From a virus, in the IMG/VR virus record IMGVR_UViG_3300013104_000022, positions 31,259 through 95,258 of that record: a DNA stretch of 64,000 nt; one strand, written 5' to 3'. Below are positions 25,701-34,375 of this stretch, one piece after another (position 1 is the stretch's first letter; each line of letters begins with the position of its first letter). A model generated the notes under the pieces. It made no database searches, had not been told where the DNA came from, and worked only from the letters and a program-made list of their open reading frames with translations. Position numbers and translations under genes: made by a program.

Positions 25701-28700
25701 GGGTTCTCGTTAACGTAGGACGAGTAACCGACATGGGAAGCGCCAGTGGTCTTCCAGAAGTTGAGGAAATCCTCATTCTTCTTGTTGTCACCCATCCAGT
25801 CGTGAGCTACTTGGTAGCCCGCGTCTCCCCACGCCTGAGTACCGGGGTACTTAGCGTCATCGAAGAGGTAGTCGTAGCTCTTGGCGGGGACAATGCCCTC
25901 CGTCCATACAGGGGGGTCGGAGAGTTCCGTATCGCCCTGCTGAGCGCGCCAAGCGGCCTTAGCGGACAGAGAGTCCACAAAGGACTTGTTACCGTTCTTG
26001 TGCCACTGCACCCACGAGCGCTTCTCGCTAGCGGAGAGGTGCTGAGGGTTCTGCATTTGAGCCTTGATGAGGTAATTATCAAGCTCGGGGGCAGACCACT
26101 TCTGAGTGTTGAGGGTCGTCCAGCTACCCTCGACTTCTCCACCGGCAGGAACCTCACCCTTGACAGCGGCACCCCAAGTGATCTTGTTGGTGTCCTTGTT
26201 ACCCACGTAACCGGGGTGGAGGTAGCCAGCTACGTGAGGGATACCCTTCTGAGAAGCGCCGGAAACCTCAAGATCATACATTTCCTTGAAGTTACCCTGA
26301 GCGAGGTGCTGACCCCACTGAATCTTGTCGCCCTTGCTCGCAAGGTGCTGACCGATGATGTTTCCGTCACCGAAGAAGCTGGATGCCGTGTTTACCCAGT
26401 CAGTTGCTTCCTTCGCTGAGAAGTCGTAGGTGATGGGGTTAGCCGCGACGAACAAAGGCATTTCAGCCTGTCCGATACCGTCGAACGTGAACAGTTCAGC
26501 GGCATTGGACTCGTGCTCTTCTACATCGATACCGTCCGTGATGTCCTGAGCGTACTTGTGGAAGTACTTACCCATCTGCATCTTGGAATCGTAATCCGAG
26601 AGATCGACGCCCTGATCCTTGAGGAAACGGACGGCAGTATTGTTGTCGATGGTTAGACCGACAAGCTTGAGGGTAGTAGCCTTCCAGTCCTTTACGGGGT
26701 CACTGGTGTTCTTCAGGATGTCTGCAAGTTGCTGTCCCGTAGTGGTTCCACCGAGGAACAGAAGCGATCCGCTGTAGCCCTCAGGAACGATGGACGTAGC
26801 GTACTGATCAAGAAGGGCACCCTGAGCGAACTTCGTCTCTAGGCTCTTCTTCTGAGCGGGAGAAGGGTCACCGTAACCCAGGTGGGTAATGGTGTTGTTG
26901 GCCCAGTACTTCTCGTCGGTGTCGTTGGCCTCTTCAGCCGTCTCGTCGTTAAGCCACTTGCCGTGAGTTTTGGTAAACGTCTTACTAATCGTCTTACCGA
27001 GGCTGTAGTCGTACTTGGAGAATGCATACTGAGCGCCGTCAGGAGCATCATTGAGCCACGAGTTGTTGATCTCGCCGCCGACCTTGACACCCTTGCCTGT
27101 AAGCGGCTTGAACTGAGTGTAGGTTCCGTCCTTGACGACGATCTTCGTGGCCTTACCCGAAGCGGGTAGACCGATGAAGTACTCACCGTCAGGGATGCCC
27201 TCAGCCTTCTTAGCCTTCTTGGGCGCGGGCTTGGTGAGAACAGACTCATTGAGCGAGGGAGCGGCCTCAGAGTCCCCAAGGAACTTGTTCATGCCACCGT
27301 CGTAGTTCTTCTGGACGGCGTTAGGAGTCAGCTTCTTAGGCTTACCGCTCTTGTCCACATACACACCTGAGCCGTCTTCGTTGACGTACATGAAGACCTT
27401 ACCGGTCGTCGTGTACTTACCGGCAGAGACCTTGTTGGTCTCTTCAGGGGTGGCGGATGGAGCCGATAGCTCATCGGTTCCCGACTTGTACATGTACAGC
27501 CCTTCGTCTGCGAGGTTCTTAACGGAGGGGGAGTCGATGGGGTACATCTTCTCTCCCGAGTCGTTATGAACGTACCAGGAGTCGGGGTGCTTTACAAGGT
27601 GAGTGGAATTGTTCTTCTTTAGTACTTTCAGTGCGGTACCGTCAGGGAGTCCTTCGAGAGATTCAGAGTTGACCTTCTCAGGCTTTTCGTGGTATAGGGG
27701 GATGTTCGCGTCGAGGATCGAGGCAGTCGTCATGTTGTAGTTCTTATCGCCATACATGACAGTCCACGAAGAATCGAAGTTCTTTACGAAAGCCCCTTGA
27801 GGGGTCTGGGAATCCCAAAGGGTCTTACCTAGAGGTGCTGTCTCGATGTCGTGAACGGTTGCCTTATTGAGAACAATCTCAAACGTCTCCGGAACAGAGT
27901 CAGGTGTGGTGTTGGGTACCTCTCCAACTTCAAGGTTGGCCGCATAGTGAACCCAGACATCTTCGCCCGAGTACTCAGCGCCAGAAGCGTTAGCCTTCCA
28001 CATGCCGTTTTCCAGCATCGTGAAGGAGTACTTTTCCTGCTTCTCTTCGGTATCAAGTTCTGGGTTAATGAGCTTCGTGCCAGCGGGGGCGGTAGCCAGG
28101 ATAGCGGGGGTTAGCTTATCTCCTACCTTGGTGCTGGAATCGTCAAAAACAACATCTTCGATCTTATCGTCGGCGGGGTCTCCCGCGTCAACGTCAAGAA
28201 CTTCATTCTTCTCTGGCTTGTTGATAGAGATAGCGTCGAGATCGCTCTTTTCAAGTCCCCACACGTCGGGGATGGACTTTACCTGCCAAGCACTAGAAAA
28301 GGTCTGTCCGTCGAGGAGAGCCTTGATATCAGACTGATCATAGATGGTTCCGTTGCTGGATTCCCAGGTGCCTCCGGACAACTTCTTGAAGGAGGTGTTA
28401 CCGGACTCACTACCAATGACTGTACCCAAGGGGTAGTAGTCGAAGGCATTGCTCATGGCCGGGATGGTCTCTCCCGAAGCAATGGACTTGTAGATAGCCT
28501 TACCAAAAACGTTCTTGTCGGGGGCAATCGTGCTGTCTGGCATGACAATGTTGTCTGCCATTTCGGCAATTGAAGGAAGCTTCATCTTGGAAAGCTTCGA
28601 CTCAGATGCTTCCGGAGTAGGCGCGTCAATACCGTCAGCGATAGACGCGAGGTTGTCTACGACAGCCTGATCAGCCTTGTCTTCGATGTCCGCTACGGGA

Positions 28701-31700
28701 TCGTCGTCCCCGAGCACTTCCTTGAGGTGATCGATGAACTTCTGCTTTGTAACAGACTTGTCCTTATTGAACCCAACAATAGGGTTGGGATCGAGCTTAC
28801 CGAGGGCATTGCCCTTCTTGTTTAGCTCGCTCTTGAAGTTCTTACCCTGGAAGCTTTCAAGGATGTTGATAGCGTCCTGGATATCCTCAGCGGTGAAGTC
28901 GCCTCCGTCCCAGCCTTGCACACCGGTCTTCTTGGGTGCCTCCGCGCCGATCTTGTAGACCTTGGTCTGACCGATCTTGACAGCCTTGGCTTCCTGAATT
29001 GATCCATACTTCTTGAGATAAGCGACGAAGGCGGGCTTTGGCTTTAGCTCGGGGAATTCCTTCTGAGCAAGTTCCTTGAGAACTGCCTGGTTCTTGGCAA
29101 TCTTGTTATCAGGAACAGCCTTGAGACCGTAGCTGATCTGGAAGCCAGAGTGGGATTCGAGAGAGTTGAGAGCTTCAACAATCTCTGCCTTTTCGAACTT
29201 TCCTAGAGAGCCGTAGGGGACTTCGAGAAGTTCCTTCTCCCAGTCTGCGAGAATTTCCTCGCCGGGGATTGGTCCCATACCAATGTATGTGGCGGGGATA
29301 CCGTCATGCAGGTTCATCACAAGATCGTCTTGTGGAACAAGAATGTCAAAGCCGGGGGCGCTGTAGTTGAACCAGCTGGACTTTGTGAAGATTACACCCT
29401 TTACGTCATCCGTACCCATGTGTACTTGCGCACCGAGAGGCATGGATGCGAACTCGACATCTGTAGTGATAGGGGTACCCGGCTGAACTACCTCACCTGT
29501 AGCGGGAACGGTGAAGGGAACAGGGTTGTCTCCGACAGGAATGACCGAGTCTACGACAACCTTCTTGCCCTTGAGGTCAGCCTGTGTGATAGGCGCTCCG
29601 GTAGCGGTGTCTACAAGGCCGTTGTCGGAAGGAGCGAACTTCTTACCTCCAACGTCTAGAGACATGTTGGAAGGAAGTTGGGTTACCTCTTCTACGGAAG
29701 ATACATCAAGCTCAGTACCTTCCTTGATACTCTTACCGTCAGCGATACCATCTTCGTTTACGAAATCGTCGGGAGCACCATCGTTCGTCCAGTAGTCGAA
29801 CTGGCTTCCGGGAGCGTTGTAGAGAAGGTCTTCAGTAGACCACTCGTAATCGGTGTCCCCTTCTCTCCACCCGGTCTTAGTTCTCTCAAACTTTAGACTA
29901 GAACCGTCCTTCTGACCGATGATAATGATCTTATCGCCTACGGGTACATCTACGACAGACTGAGGGAAAAAGAGCTTCCAGTCCTTGGGAACGGAAGGGG
30001 GCGTCTTTTCGCCGGTAGTAAGGAAATTCTTGACACCCTTAGGCTCGGCAGGAGCGAGGTCAGCGGTTTCCGCGATGCTCTGCTGAATGCTGTTGTCGAT
30101 TTCCTCTTCGGCCGACATTGGCTCAGCCTTCAGCCAAGCATCCTTGCCTAGAGCGTCTGAAATGCCCGCCTTGAAGTTGTCCGCGTCTTCCCCTTCTAGG
30201 ACTTCCTTCTTGCCCTTTGTGATACCAGAGGTGTTGTGGAAGTATCCGTTGTGGTCGATCCACTGGCCGTTGTTTGTCTTGACAAAGTTCTTAGGAGACT
30301 TGTTAGGGTCGTGATCCACCGCAATAACGGAACCTGCTTCCAGGTCGTCTAGCTCACCGTCCGATAGTCCGTCAACCTTGAGCTTTTCAAGCTTCTCCTT
30401 GGAGAGCTTGGCGTTCTTGGCCTGGATAGCGCTATTGCCCAGAGAATCCGTCACATAGGCCTTGTTACCAAGGTAAATGCTCAAGGTCTCGTCGGATACG
30501 TTGAGGGGAAGAGCACTGTCGGGGTTCCAGGGGTCGCCGTCTCGTCGGAACCAGGAGCCGTTGACCTTCTCGAAAGAGTTGAATTCGTCCGATGTCTTAA
30601 TAAATACGAATTCGCCCTTCTTGAGAGAAGTGAGGTCGCCGTCGAACTTCTTAGCGTTCGGGATTCCCTTGAAATCTGTCTCTCCCTCTACAGGAGCGTC
30701 GGCAGGGTAAATCTGGATGTCGCTGTTCTTCCACCAAGAACCGTACTTGACGGTGCCGTTCTTGTTGGACTTGTACTTTACAGCAACCTTCTTCTTGTTC
30801 TTGGGGTCGGTGCCGATTTCAAGAATCGTACCGCCGCCTACCTCGTCACCCTTCTTGAGGTCACCGATCTTGATCTTGGTGACCTTGGGCTTCTCAGGAG
30901 CGGCCTTGGGCTGAGGAGCCTGAGACATCCAGTCCTCGGTGCTGAAGGACGTAGGCTTGGACGCAAGGTACTCTTCCTTGGAGCGAGGAGCCTTTTCTAG
31001 CTCAGCGGCGTTTCCGCCCTCTTCTGTGAAAGACTGTTCACTCTTCCAGCGCGCGCCGTCGAGGTCTACGAACGGGAAGGGGTCTACGAATGGTGCCTCT
31101 GCGGCCTTGGAAGGGGTCTCAGAGGACTTAGGAGCGCTCTTAGGTGTGGTAGCCGGGGTATCAGTCTTCTCAGCCGCTACCGGAGCCTCAGCGGTCTTGG
31201 ACTTAGCGTTGAGGGGCTTGGTGTCCTCAGGGTCGGGAATGAAGTCAGGAACGTCGTCAGCTTCCACGCTAGCGGGAGTGATCTTCTCCTGATCGCCCTT
31301 CTGACCTTCAGGGGAAATACCGGAAAGCTTGTCCTTGAGGGCAAACATGACTGCTGGGTGCACAGGAGCACCCGTCGCGGAAGTCCAGTTGCCTTCTTCG
31401 GTCTTGGTGAGAATGTCAGGATCAACTTCTTCACCCTTGTCCAGTACAAGCTGATCTCCTGCTTCGTACTGGCTGATCTCGGCGTCGAACTCTTCCTTTG
31501 TCTCGAACTTTCCGAAATCGATCTCCTTCGGAACGCCAACGTCCTGAAGTTCATCATCTTGCTCAGGGGAGGTGGCCTGTAGCTCACCGGAGTCCACCAA
31601 AGGCTGAAGCTTGTCGCTCGTGATGTCAATGTCGAGATCGGCGTGCTTCCAGGTTCCGTCTTCCTGCTTGACGAACTGAGGGGTTAGCTCAGAGTCTCGA

Positions 31701-32410
31701 AGAACCTGACCGGCTGGCATGTCTGCCAAAGAGGAAGAGACCTCAGGAGCATCCTTCTTAGAATCTTCGGAGTCGAAGACAGAGGGAACGTAGTCAGTGT
31801 CCGTAAGATCGCCGTTGAGCTTTTCAACGAGAGCTTCCATGTACACTTCGGGGAACTTGACTTCGCCCTTGGACATGAAGACGTGACCCTTACCCTCAGG
31901 GTCGATGAGGAAAGCGCGGTCGTCCTTGGTCTTAGAACGGAAGAGCTTCGATCCTTCAGGAACGTTGAATTCCTTGTCACCGATCTTGAACTTCTTCGGT
32001 CCCGACAAAGAAGAATTTTCTACCTTAGCCTTTGGCTTGGGCTGAACTACAGCCGCGCCGTTGGCTTGCATCAATTTCTTGTTTGTTCCGGAGACCGGAG
32101 TCGGAAGCATCGAACCGGACTTATCAGCGGCCTTGTCAGGTACAGGCCCAGAGGGAGTCTGCGTGGTCTTTACAGACCCCGGCTTCATCTTTCCGGTCTG
32201 GGGATCATACTTTGTACCTAGGGTACCTACACCGCCAGAGCCGCCAGAAGACGAGGCAGAACCTTCCTTAGCGGAGGCGTGCTTCTTCTTGGCACGGAGA
32301 ATAGCGTCTGCGGTAATCGGAGCACCGATGGGCAGGTCGAAGTACGCCGATCCACCAGGGGTACGGACCTTACGGATGCCCGCGAGCTTTACGAAAAACT
32401 CTTCAGTCAC
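22700..32410 (-). CDS. Giant 3236-aa virion-associated protein with kinase-like domain
   Basis: One unbroken 9.7-kb frame from GTG 32410 (TTGGAGCAC ribosome site). Residues ~12-32 hold IRKVRTPGG...PIGAPIT, shared with the upstream gene product. Up to about residue 1650 there are at least eleven degenerate units of the form P.G..(l/h)...F.K...W, separated by Pro/Lys/Glu-rich linkers. Residues ~1065-1235 hold a duplicated helical unit. Residues ~2270-2560 form a PI3/4K- or HipA-like kinase: ATP lysine in AVFKPI, catalytic NDDTHHRN, metal-binding GIDKGRAF. The last ~180 residues (GGLLSTEVRSRM, DYVFSRV, TNEVMIKD) resemble an ADP-ribosyltransferase fold, weakly. The place between portal and head genes fits a MuF-type or polyvalent protein ejected with DNA. 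Confidence 0.75.
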   Translation of the reverse strand: MTEEFFVKLAGIRKVRTPGGSAYFDLPIGAPITADAILRAKKKHASAKEGSASSSGGSGGVGTLGTKYDPQTGKMKPGSVKTTQTPSGPVPDKAADKSGSMLPTPVSGTNKKLMQANGAAVVQPKPKAKVENSSLSGPKKFKIGDKEFNVPEGSKLFRSKTKDDRAFLIDPEGKGHVFMSKGEVKFPEVYMEALVEKLNGDLTDTDYVPSVFDSEDSKKDAPEVSSSLADMPAGQVLRDSELTPQFVKQEDGTWKHADLDIDITSDKLQPLVDSGELQATSPEQDDELQDVGVPKEIDFGKFETKEEFDAEISQYEAGDQLVLDKGEEVDPDILTKTEEGNWTSATGAPVHPAVMFALKDKLSGISPEGQKGDQEKITPASVEADDVPDFIPDPEDTKPLNAKSKTAEAPVAAEKTDTPATTPKSAPKSSETPSKAAEAPFVDPFPFVDLDGARWKSEQSFTEEGGNAAELEKAPRSKEEYLASKPTSFSTEDWMSQAPQPKAAPEKPKVTKIKIGDLKKGDEVGGGTILEIGTDPKNKKKVAVKYKSNKNGTVKYGSWWKNSDIQIYPADAPVEGETDFKGIPNAKKFDGDLTSLKKGEFVFIKTSDEFNSFEKVNGSWFRRDGDPWNPDSALPLNVSDETLSIYLGNKAYVTDSLGNSAIQAKNAKLSKEKLEKLKVDGLSDGELDDLEAGSVIAVDHDPNKSPKNFVKTNNGQWIDHNGYFHNTSGITKGKKEVLEGEDADNFKAGISDALGKDAWLKAEPMSAEEEIDNSIQQSIAETADLAPAEPKGVKNFLTTGEKTPPSVPKDWKLFFPQSVVDVPVGDKIIIIGQKDGSSLKFERTKTGWREGDTDYEWSTEDLLYNAPGSQFDYWTNDGAPDDFVNEDGIADGKSIKEGTELDVSSVEEVTQLPSNMSLDVGGKKFAPSDNGLVDTATGAPITQADLKGKKVVVDSVIPVGDNPVPFTVPATGEVVQPGTPITTDVEFASMPLGAQVHMGTDDVKGVIFTKSSWFNYSAPGFDILVPQDDLVMNLHDGIPATYIGMGPIPGEEILADWEKELLEVPYGSLGKFEKAEIVEALNSLESHSGFQISYGLKAVPDNKIAKNQAVLKELAQKEFPELKPKPAFVAYLKKYGSIQEAKAVKIGQTKVYKIGAEAPKKTGVQGWDGGDFTAEDIQDAINILESFQGKNFKSELNKKGNALGKLDPNPIVGFNKDKSVTKQKFIDHLKEVLGDDDPVADIEDKADQAVVDNLASIADGIDAPTPEASESKLSKMKLPSIAEMADNIVMPDSTIAPDKNVFGKAIYKSIASGETIPAMSNAFDYYPLGTVIGSESGNTSFKKLSGGTWESSNGTIYDQSDIKALLDGQTFSSAWQVKSIPDVWGLEKSDLDAISINKPEKNEVLDVDAGDPADDKIEDVVFDDSSTKVGDKLTPAILATAPAGTKLINPELDTEEKQEKYSFTMLENGMWKANASGAEYSGEDVWVHYAANLEVGEVPNTTPDSVPETFEIVLNKATVHDIETAPLGKTLWDSQTPQGAFVKNFDSSWTVMYGDKNYNMTTASILDANIPLYHEKPEKVNSESLEGLPDGTALKVLKKNNSTHLVKHPDSWYVHNDSGEKMYPIDSPSVKNLADEGLYMYKSGTDELSAPSATPEETNKVSAGKYTTTGKVFMYVNEDGSGVYVDKSGKPKKLTPNAVQKNYDGGMNKFLGDSEAAPSLNESVLTKPAPKKAKKAEGIPDGEYFIGLPASGKATKIVVKDGTYTQFKPLTGKGVKVGGEINNSWLNDAPDGAQYAFSKYDYSLGKTISKTFTKTHGKWLNDETAEEANDTDEKYWANNTITHLGYGDPSPAQKKSLETKFAQGALLDQYATSIVPEGYSGSLLFLGGTTTGQQLADILKNTSDPVKDWKATTLKLVGLTIDNNTAVRFLKDQGVDLSDYDSKMQMGKYFHKYAQDITDGIDVEEHESNAAELFTFDGIGQAEMPLFVAANPITYDFSAKEATDWVNTASSFFGDGNIIGQHLASKGDKIQWGQHLAQGNFKEMYDLEVSGASQKGIPHVAGYLHPGYVGNKDTNKITWGAAVKGEVPAGGEVEGSWTTLNTQKWSAPELDNYLIKAQMQNPQHLSASEKRSWVQWHKNGNKSFVDSLSAKAAWRAQQGDTELSDPPVWTEGIVPAKSYDYLFDDAKYPGTQAWGDAGYQVAHDWMGDNKKNEDFLNFWKTTGASHVGYSSYVNENPYDVIGPYDKLNLVSAYFDEKEAEYQAELLKPVYSMVKKLAGGQNTTWLLRDQFERKAVFKPIAHNKGSEALFRVEVENAGNNLGLAAGFHVPESSIGQVGEDTGQIQKFIENQGDFSGIDLTTLTDTQLAQVAGHQVLDYFLQNDDTHHRNLMLDKDGNVVGIDKGRAFLAYGTYEGLAPDPKNSHMSYNMLSSDNLVYAVMIDRMRKGDFTPEQAREAYLGAMKAARRINRMSDEQVSELVREGVKNRPANKWGYKDYHYFAGKDVLDKVPNNSDELVERVLEYKADIPEKVQAMYDAVFEAAGWDKPEMPKEAIPGHTSGWQEESTVEKALATKVFGNSALHSSGSIVGGSSLVWTETDTSDKEVVKGSLKIGKFLGKQLGQTLQSLTQGSSKKVTVSTDSNASSFPDTKALKSAISAAGKNLTKNINLSPDNKNFDPAVWAAFDENAKKVDSDLEFYTPELLDSSEDVKFPSGNIVPANYVSQYHMALLHYKGQIEKVNKAKENDTPTNKADFTQYTVTPLNGKFVTYTNPKKGEQYKQLNNEKFVYVSTKGGLKTSIVNSLPDDAKALKGGWTAEGVSVDEPVSPVKVKLVASHVASGELSQSGVFKQDGGKTTKAQTGSQFEMTLPTGEVIAFRNYDYTNAFESQNNKLFFQTAGDDHQASLARIEEYLATLDVDMSGAEDPEVLYWRSMFHRVVASGAGGSKISAAREKVMKKAKEGAQKLGKSNYGVGIHDTGEAIAMAFPEEELSFYRNLANETWGTDHVAKFLSEDRHLPKYQHMNLNDGSLNTGHAYWERIDVELEELQKQGTLLAVAAKGKDDAILRYITSGGLLSTEVRSRMAPHTGASQSEDQNRGGADYVFSRVTKGNNALTSMGNLNKGKHTVFLSPEVLLHNDTYGYESDNFGATDAMQNSNYDPKKLLNMTDSTNEVMIKDTLSILDYIELMVFDKAEKRNEAIQRLKALGWEKIRGLPVEDRLVMRQNLEQAITKVKASWK

Positions 32411-32502
32411 TAGCTGTGCTCCAAGTCAGGAAGATTCTTTACAGTCTCAGTCTATCGTACCAGAGACAGAAAATTCTTACTTTTGAAAGAACCTTGTGAA
32501 CC

Positions 32503-32510
32503 TACTATCG
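32503..32510 (-). promoter_or_regulatory. Late-operon repeat element, copy 7 (short)
   Basis: CGATAGTA on the minus strand, preceded by GTC. It overlaps the TAG stop of the 32505-32864 gene and lies in the 94-bp gap before the giant gene. A related GTACGATAGAC sits at about 32449-32459. Confidence 0.4.
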
Positions 32511-32864
32511 GACAGAGGACATGATACGGCTGAGTGCCGTAGACATTCTCTGCGTAGAGGTCGCATTTCGATACTCATCCATCTCGCGGGCGAAGTCTCC
32601 GAGGAGTTCCTTCATACGAGAGGTGTTACCGAGCTTCCGTGCTACAAGAATCTGTCTCCTGAGGGAGCGTAGCCTAATCATCGACGCCTGTCCAGGGGAT
32701 GTGTCTGCCCTGCGGACAACACCACCGGAGGCGCTACCCACAGGGGAGCCAACCTGAGAGGTCTTCGACAAGTCGGGATCGGTGCCAGGAGTAATAGTGG
32801 AGCCGATAGGCATACCGAACTTCTTGGCACCTCCGAGGGTGCGAACCTTGCGCTCAGTCGTCAT
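32505..32864 (-). CDS. 119-aa protein sharing the giant protein's N-terminal tag
   Basis: A small basic protein. Its first ~25 residues (RKVRTLGGAKKFGMPIGSTIT) follow the same pattern as residues ~12-32 of the giant product: RKVRT.GG....PIG..IT. The rest is helical with many arginines (MIRLRSLRRQILVARKLG) and a C-terminal amphipathic helix. The shared tag suggests both proteins go to the same place, perhaps the prohead interior near the portal. It overlaps the portal stop by 4 bp. Its function is unknown. Confidence 0.6.
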   Translation of the reverse strand: MTTERKVRTLGGAKKFGMPIGSTITPGTDPDLSKTSQVGSPVGSASGGVVRRADTSPGQASMIRLRSLRRQILVARKLGNTSRMKELLGDFAREMDEYRNATSTQRMSTALSRIMSSVR

Positions 32865-34375
32865 GACTTGTCTTCTTCCTCAGGGTCAGGAAGAGTGCCG
32901 AGAGCGTCCAATTGGGCGTCCATGTCCTGCACAATAGCCTCAGGATCAGTAGGCATTCCGGGGTTGCCTTCAGGGTCTAGTCCCATAGCGGCGTTCTGCT
33001 GAGCGGCGAGAGCGGCGGCTTCTTCTTCCTCACGCTCTTCCACGGCCTCGTAGTCGATTTCGAGTCCCATGTCCTCTGCGACGTGCTTCTCAAGCTCGCG
33101 CATGAACTCAGGTGTGAAGTTACCACCTGTAGTAACAGCAAGCTTGTCGAAGGTAGAGGAAATAGCCTGACGCTGTTCATCCGTGAGCTTGCCCCATGTG
33201 AACTTAGGGTACTTGCCCGAGGTGAAGTTCCAGTCCACCAACTGCGGGATGATGTAGTGGTTGATCTGCGCGGCGATCTCATTCATGATTGCTCGAAGCA
33301 TGAGCAAGAACATGTCGTCGCCCGGAGAACCGAAGGAGACTACAGAGCCGCCGCTGTCGCCCGAGCCGGAATCCTCATCGAAGAAGTTCGCGAGGATGGA
33401 CTTGGACATCTGAGAGTTGTGGTGGTTGATTAGGTCAAGGTAGTTGAATTGACCGGCCTCACGCAGAGACTCCACCTTGAAGCCCTCTGGAAGGGCCATG
33501 TACTGAGCCATGGTGAGGTTGGCGAGCTGGCGTCCGAACTCACGGCGCGCGTTGGCAGGAGCGTTCAGCGGAACGGTACCTACTCGCGTACCTACGGCGG
33601 CGCGCTGAGCCGCGAGGTGAGCCGTGTAGTACAGCTTCACCTTCTTGTCATAGTGGTAGAAAGCGCTCTGGAAGAACGAGATTCCATAGAACTTTCGCTC
33701 TTCTTCGTTTGCGGCCCAGTAAAAAGAGTACTCAGGCTCAATGTACACATCGATGGACTTACCCGCGATGTTCGCACGCTGACGGAATCCGGCGTATCCA
33801 CCGTTCTTGTCTACGATGAAGGTCACGGTGTCGGCGGGGCGGTAAGCGAGCTTACGGAGAGTGATCTTGCCCTTGAGGGGTCCGTGATCCGGAACCCAGA
33901 AGACCTTCTCGAAGGCGGCGAATCCATCGAACATTCCTTGAAGCACTTGAGCCATGAAACGCTCGAAGGTGACAGTCATGCCACCCTGAGAAGGAGCGGT
34001 TGTGAAAACCTTCTCGATAAACTCTGCTTCTTCTTCTCCGTCTTCGTCCGCTACGAACTTCGCAGAGGACATGGCGGCACGAATCGGCAAAGAGAGAAGT
34101 CGGTACAAAGCTCGTGCCTGTCCGTCCATACGGCGCATAGCGACAAGCTGTCGAGTGTTGGGACCGTAGTCGATCCCGTCCTCACCGATTACTTCCTTGA
34201 GTTCGGCTTCTTTGGCGTTGGTGTGCTTCTTGAGACCGTACTGGTATGGATTGAAGGGCGCGGCGAACGGCAAGTTGAGGTCAGTACCCAACTCAAGATC
34301 GTAGTTCTTCTCATCAGGCTTCTGACCTACGATGTCGCTCGTGGACGACTTCTTGTCGTCTTCATTCTCGGCCAT
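32861..34375 (-). CDS. Portal protein
   Basis: A 504-aa protein placed directly after the large terminase, with the layout of DUF935/SPP1 gp6-type portals. It has an N-terminal acidic linker, a core with RQLVAMRRMDGQARALYRLL, IDVYIEPEYSFYWAANE and PADTVTFIV strands, the long stem helix region (MFLLMLRAIMNEIAAQINHYIIPQLVDWNF begins near the C-terminal third), and an acidic Glu-rich tail. It forms the dodecameric DNA channel. It overlaps the terminase gene by 14 bp. Confidence 0.9.
   Translation of the reverse strand: MAENEDDKKSSTSDIVGQKPDEKNYDLELGTDLNLPFAAPFNPYQYGLKKHTNAKEAELKEVIGEDGIDYGPNTRQLVAMRRMDGQARALYRLLSLPIRAAMSSAKFVADEDGEEEAEFIEKVFTTAPSQGGMTVTFERFMAQVLQGMFDGFAAFEKVFWVPDHGPLKGKITLRKLAYRPADTVTFIVDKNGGYAGFRQRANIAGKSIDVYIEPEYSFYWAANEEERKFYGISFFQSAFYHYDKKVKLYYTAHLAAQRAAVGTRVGTVPLNAPANARREFGRQLANLTMAQYMALPEGFKVESLREAGQFNYLDLINHHNSQMSKSILANFFDEDSGSGDSGGSVVSFGSPGDDMFLLMLRAIMNEIAAQINHYIIPQLVDWNFTSGKYPKFTWGKLTDEQRQAISSTFDKLAVTTGGNFTPEFMRELEKHVAEDMGLEIDYEAVEEREEEEAAALAAQQNAAMGLDPEGNPGMPTDPEAIVQDMDAQLDALGTLPDPEEEDKS

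Noticed and set aside
25253-26419. 388-aa open frame on the plus strand inside the giant gene
   Set aside because: It is antisense to the kinase region, has no ribosome site and no domain pattern; the kinase motifs prove the minus-strand frame.
32411-32486. Plus-strand frame 32061-32486 as a gene
   Set aside because: It is opposite the N-terminus of the giant gene, without ribosome site, and its protein has no recognisable features.
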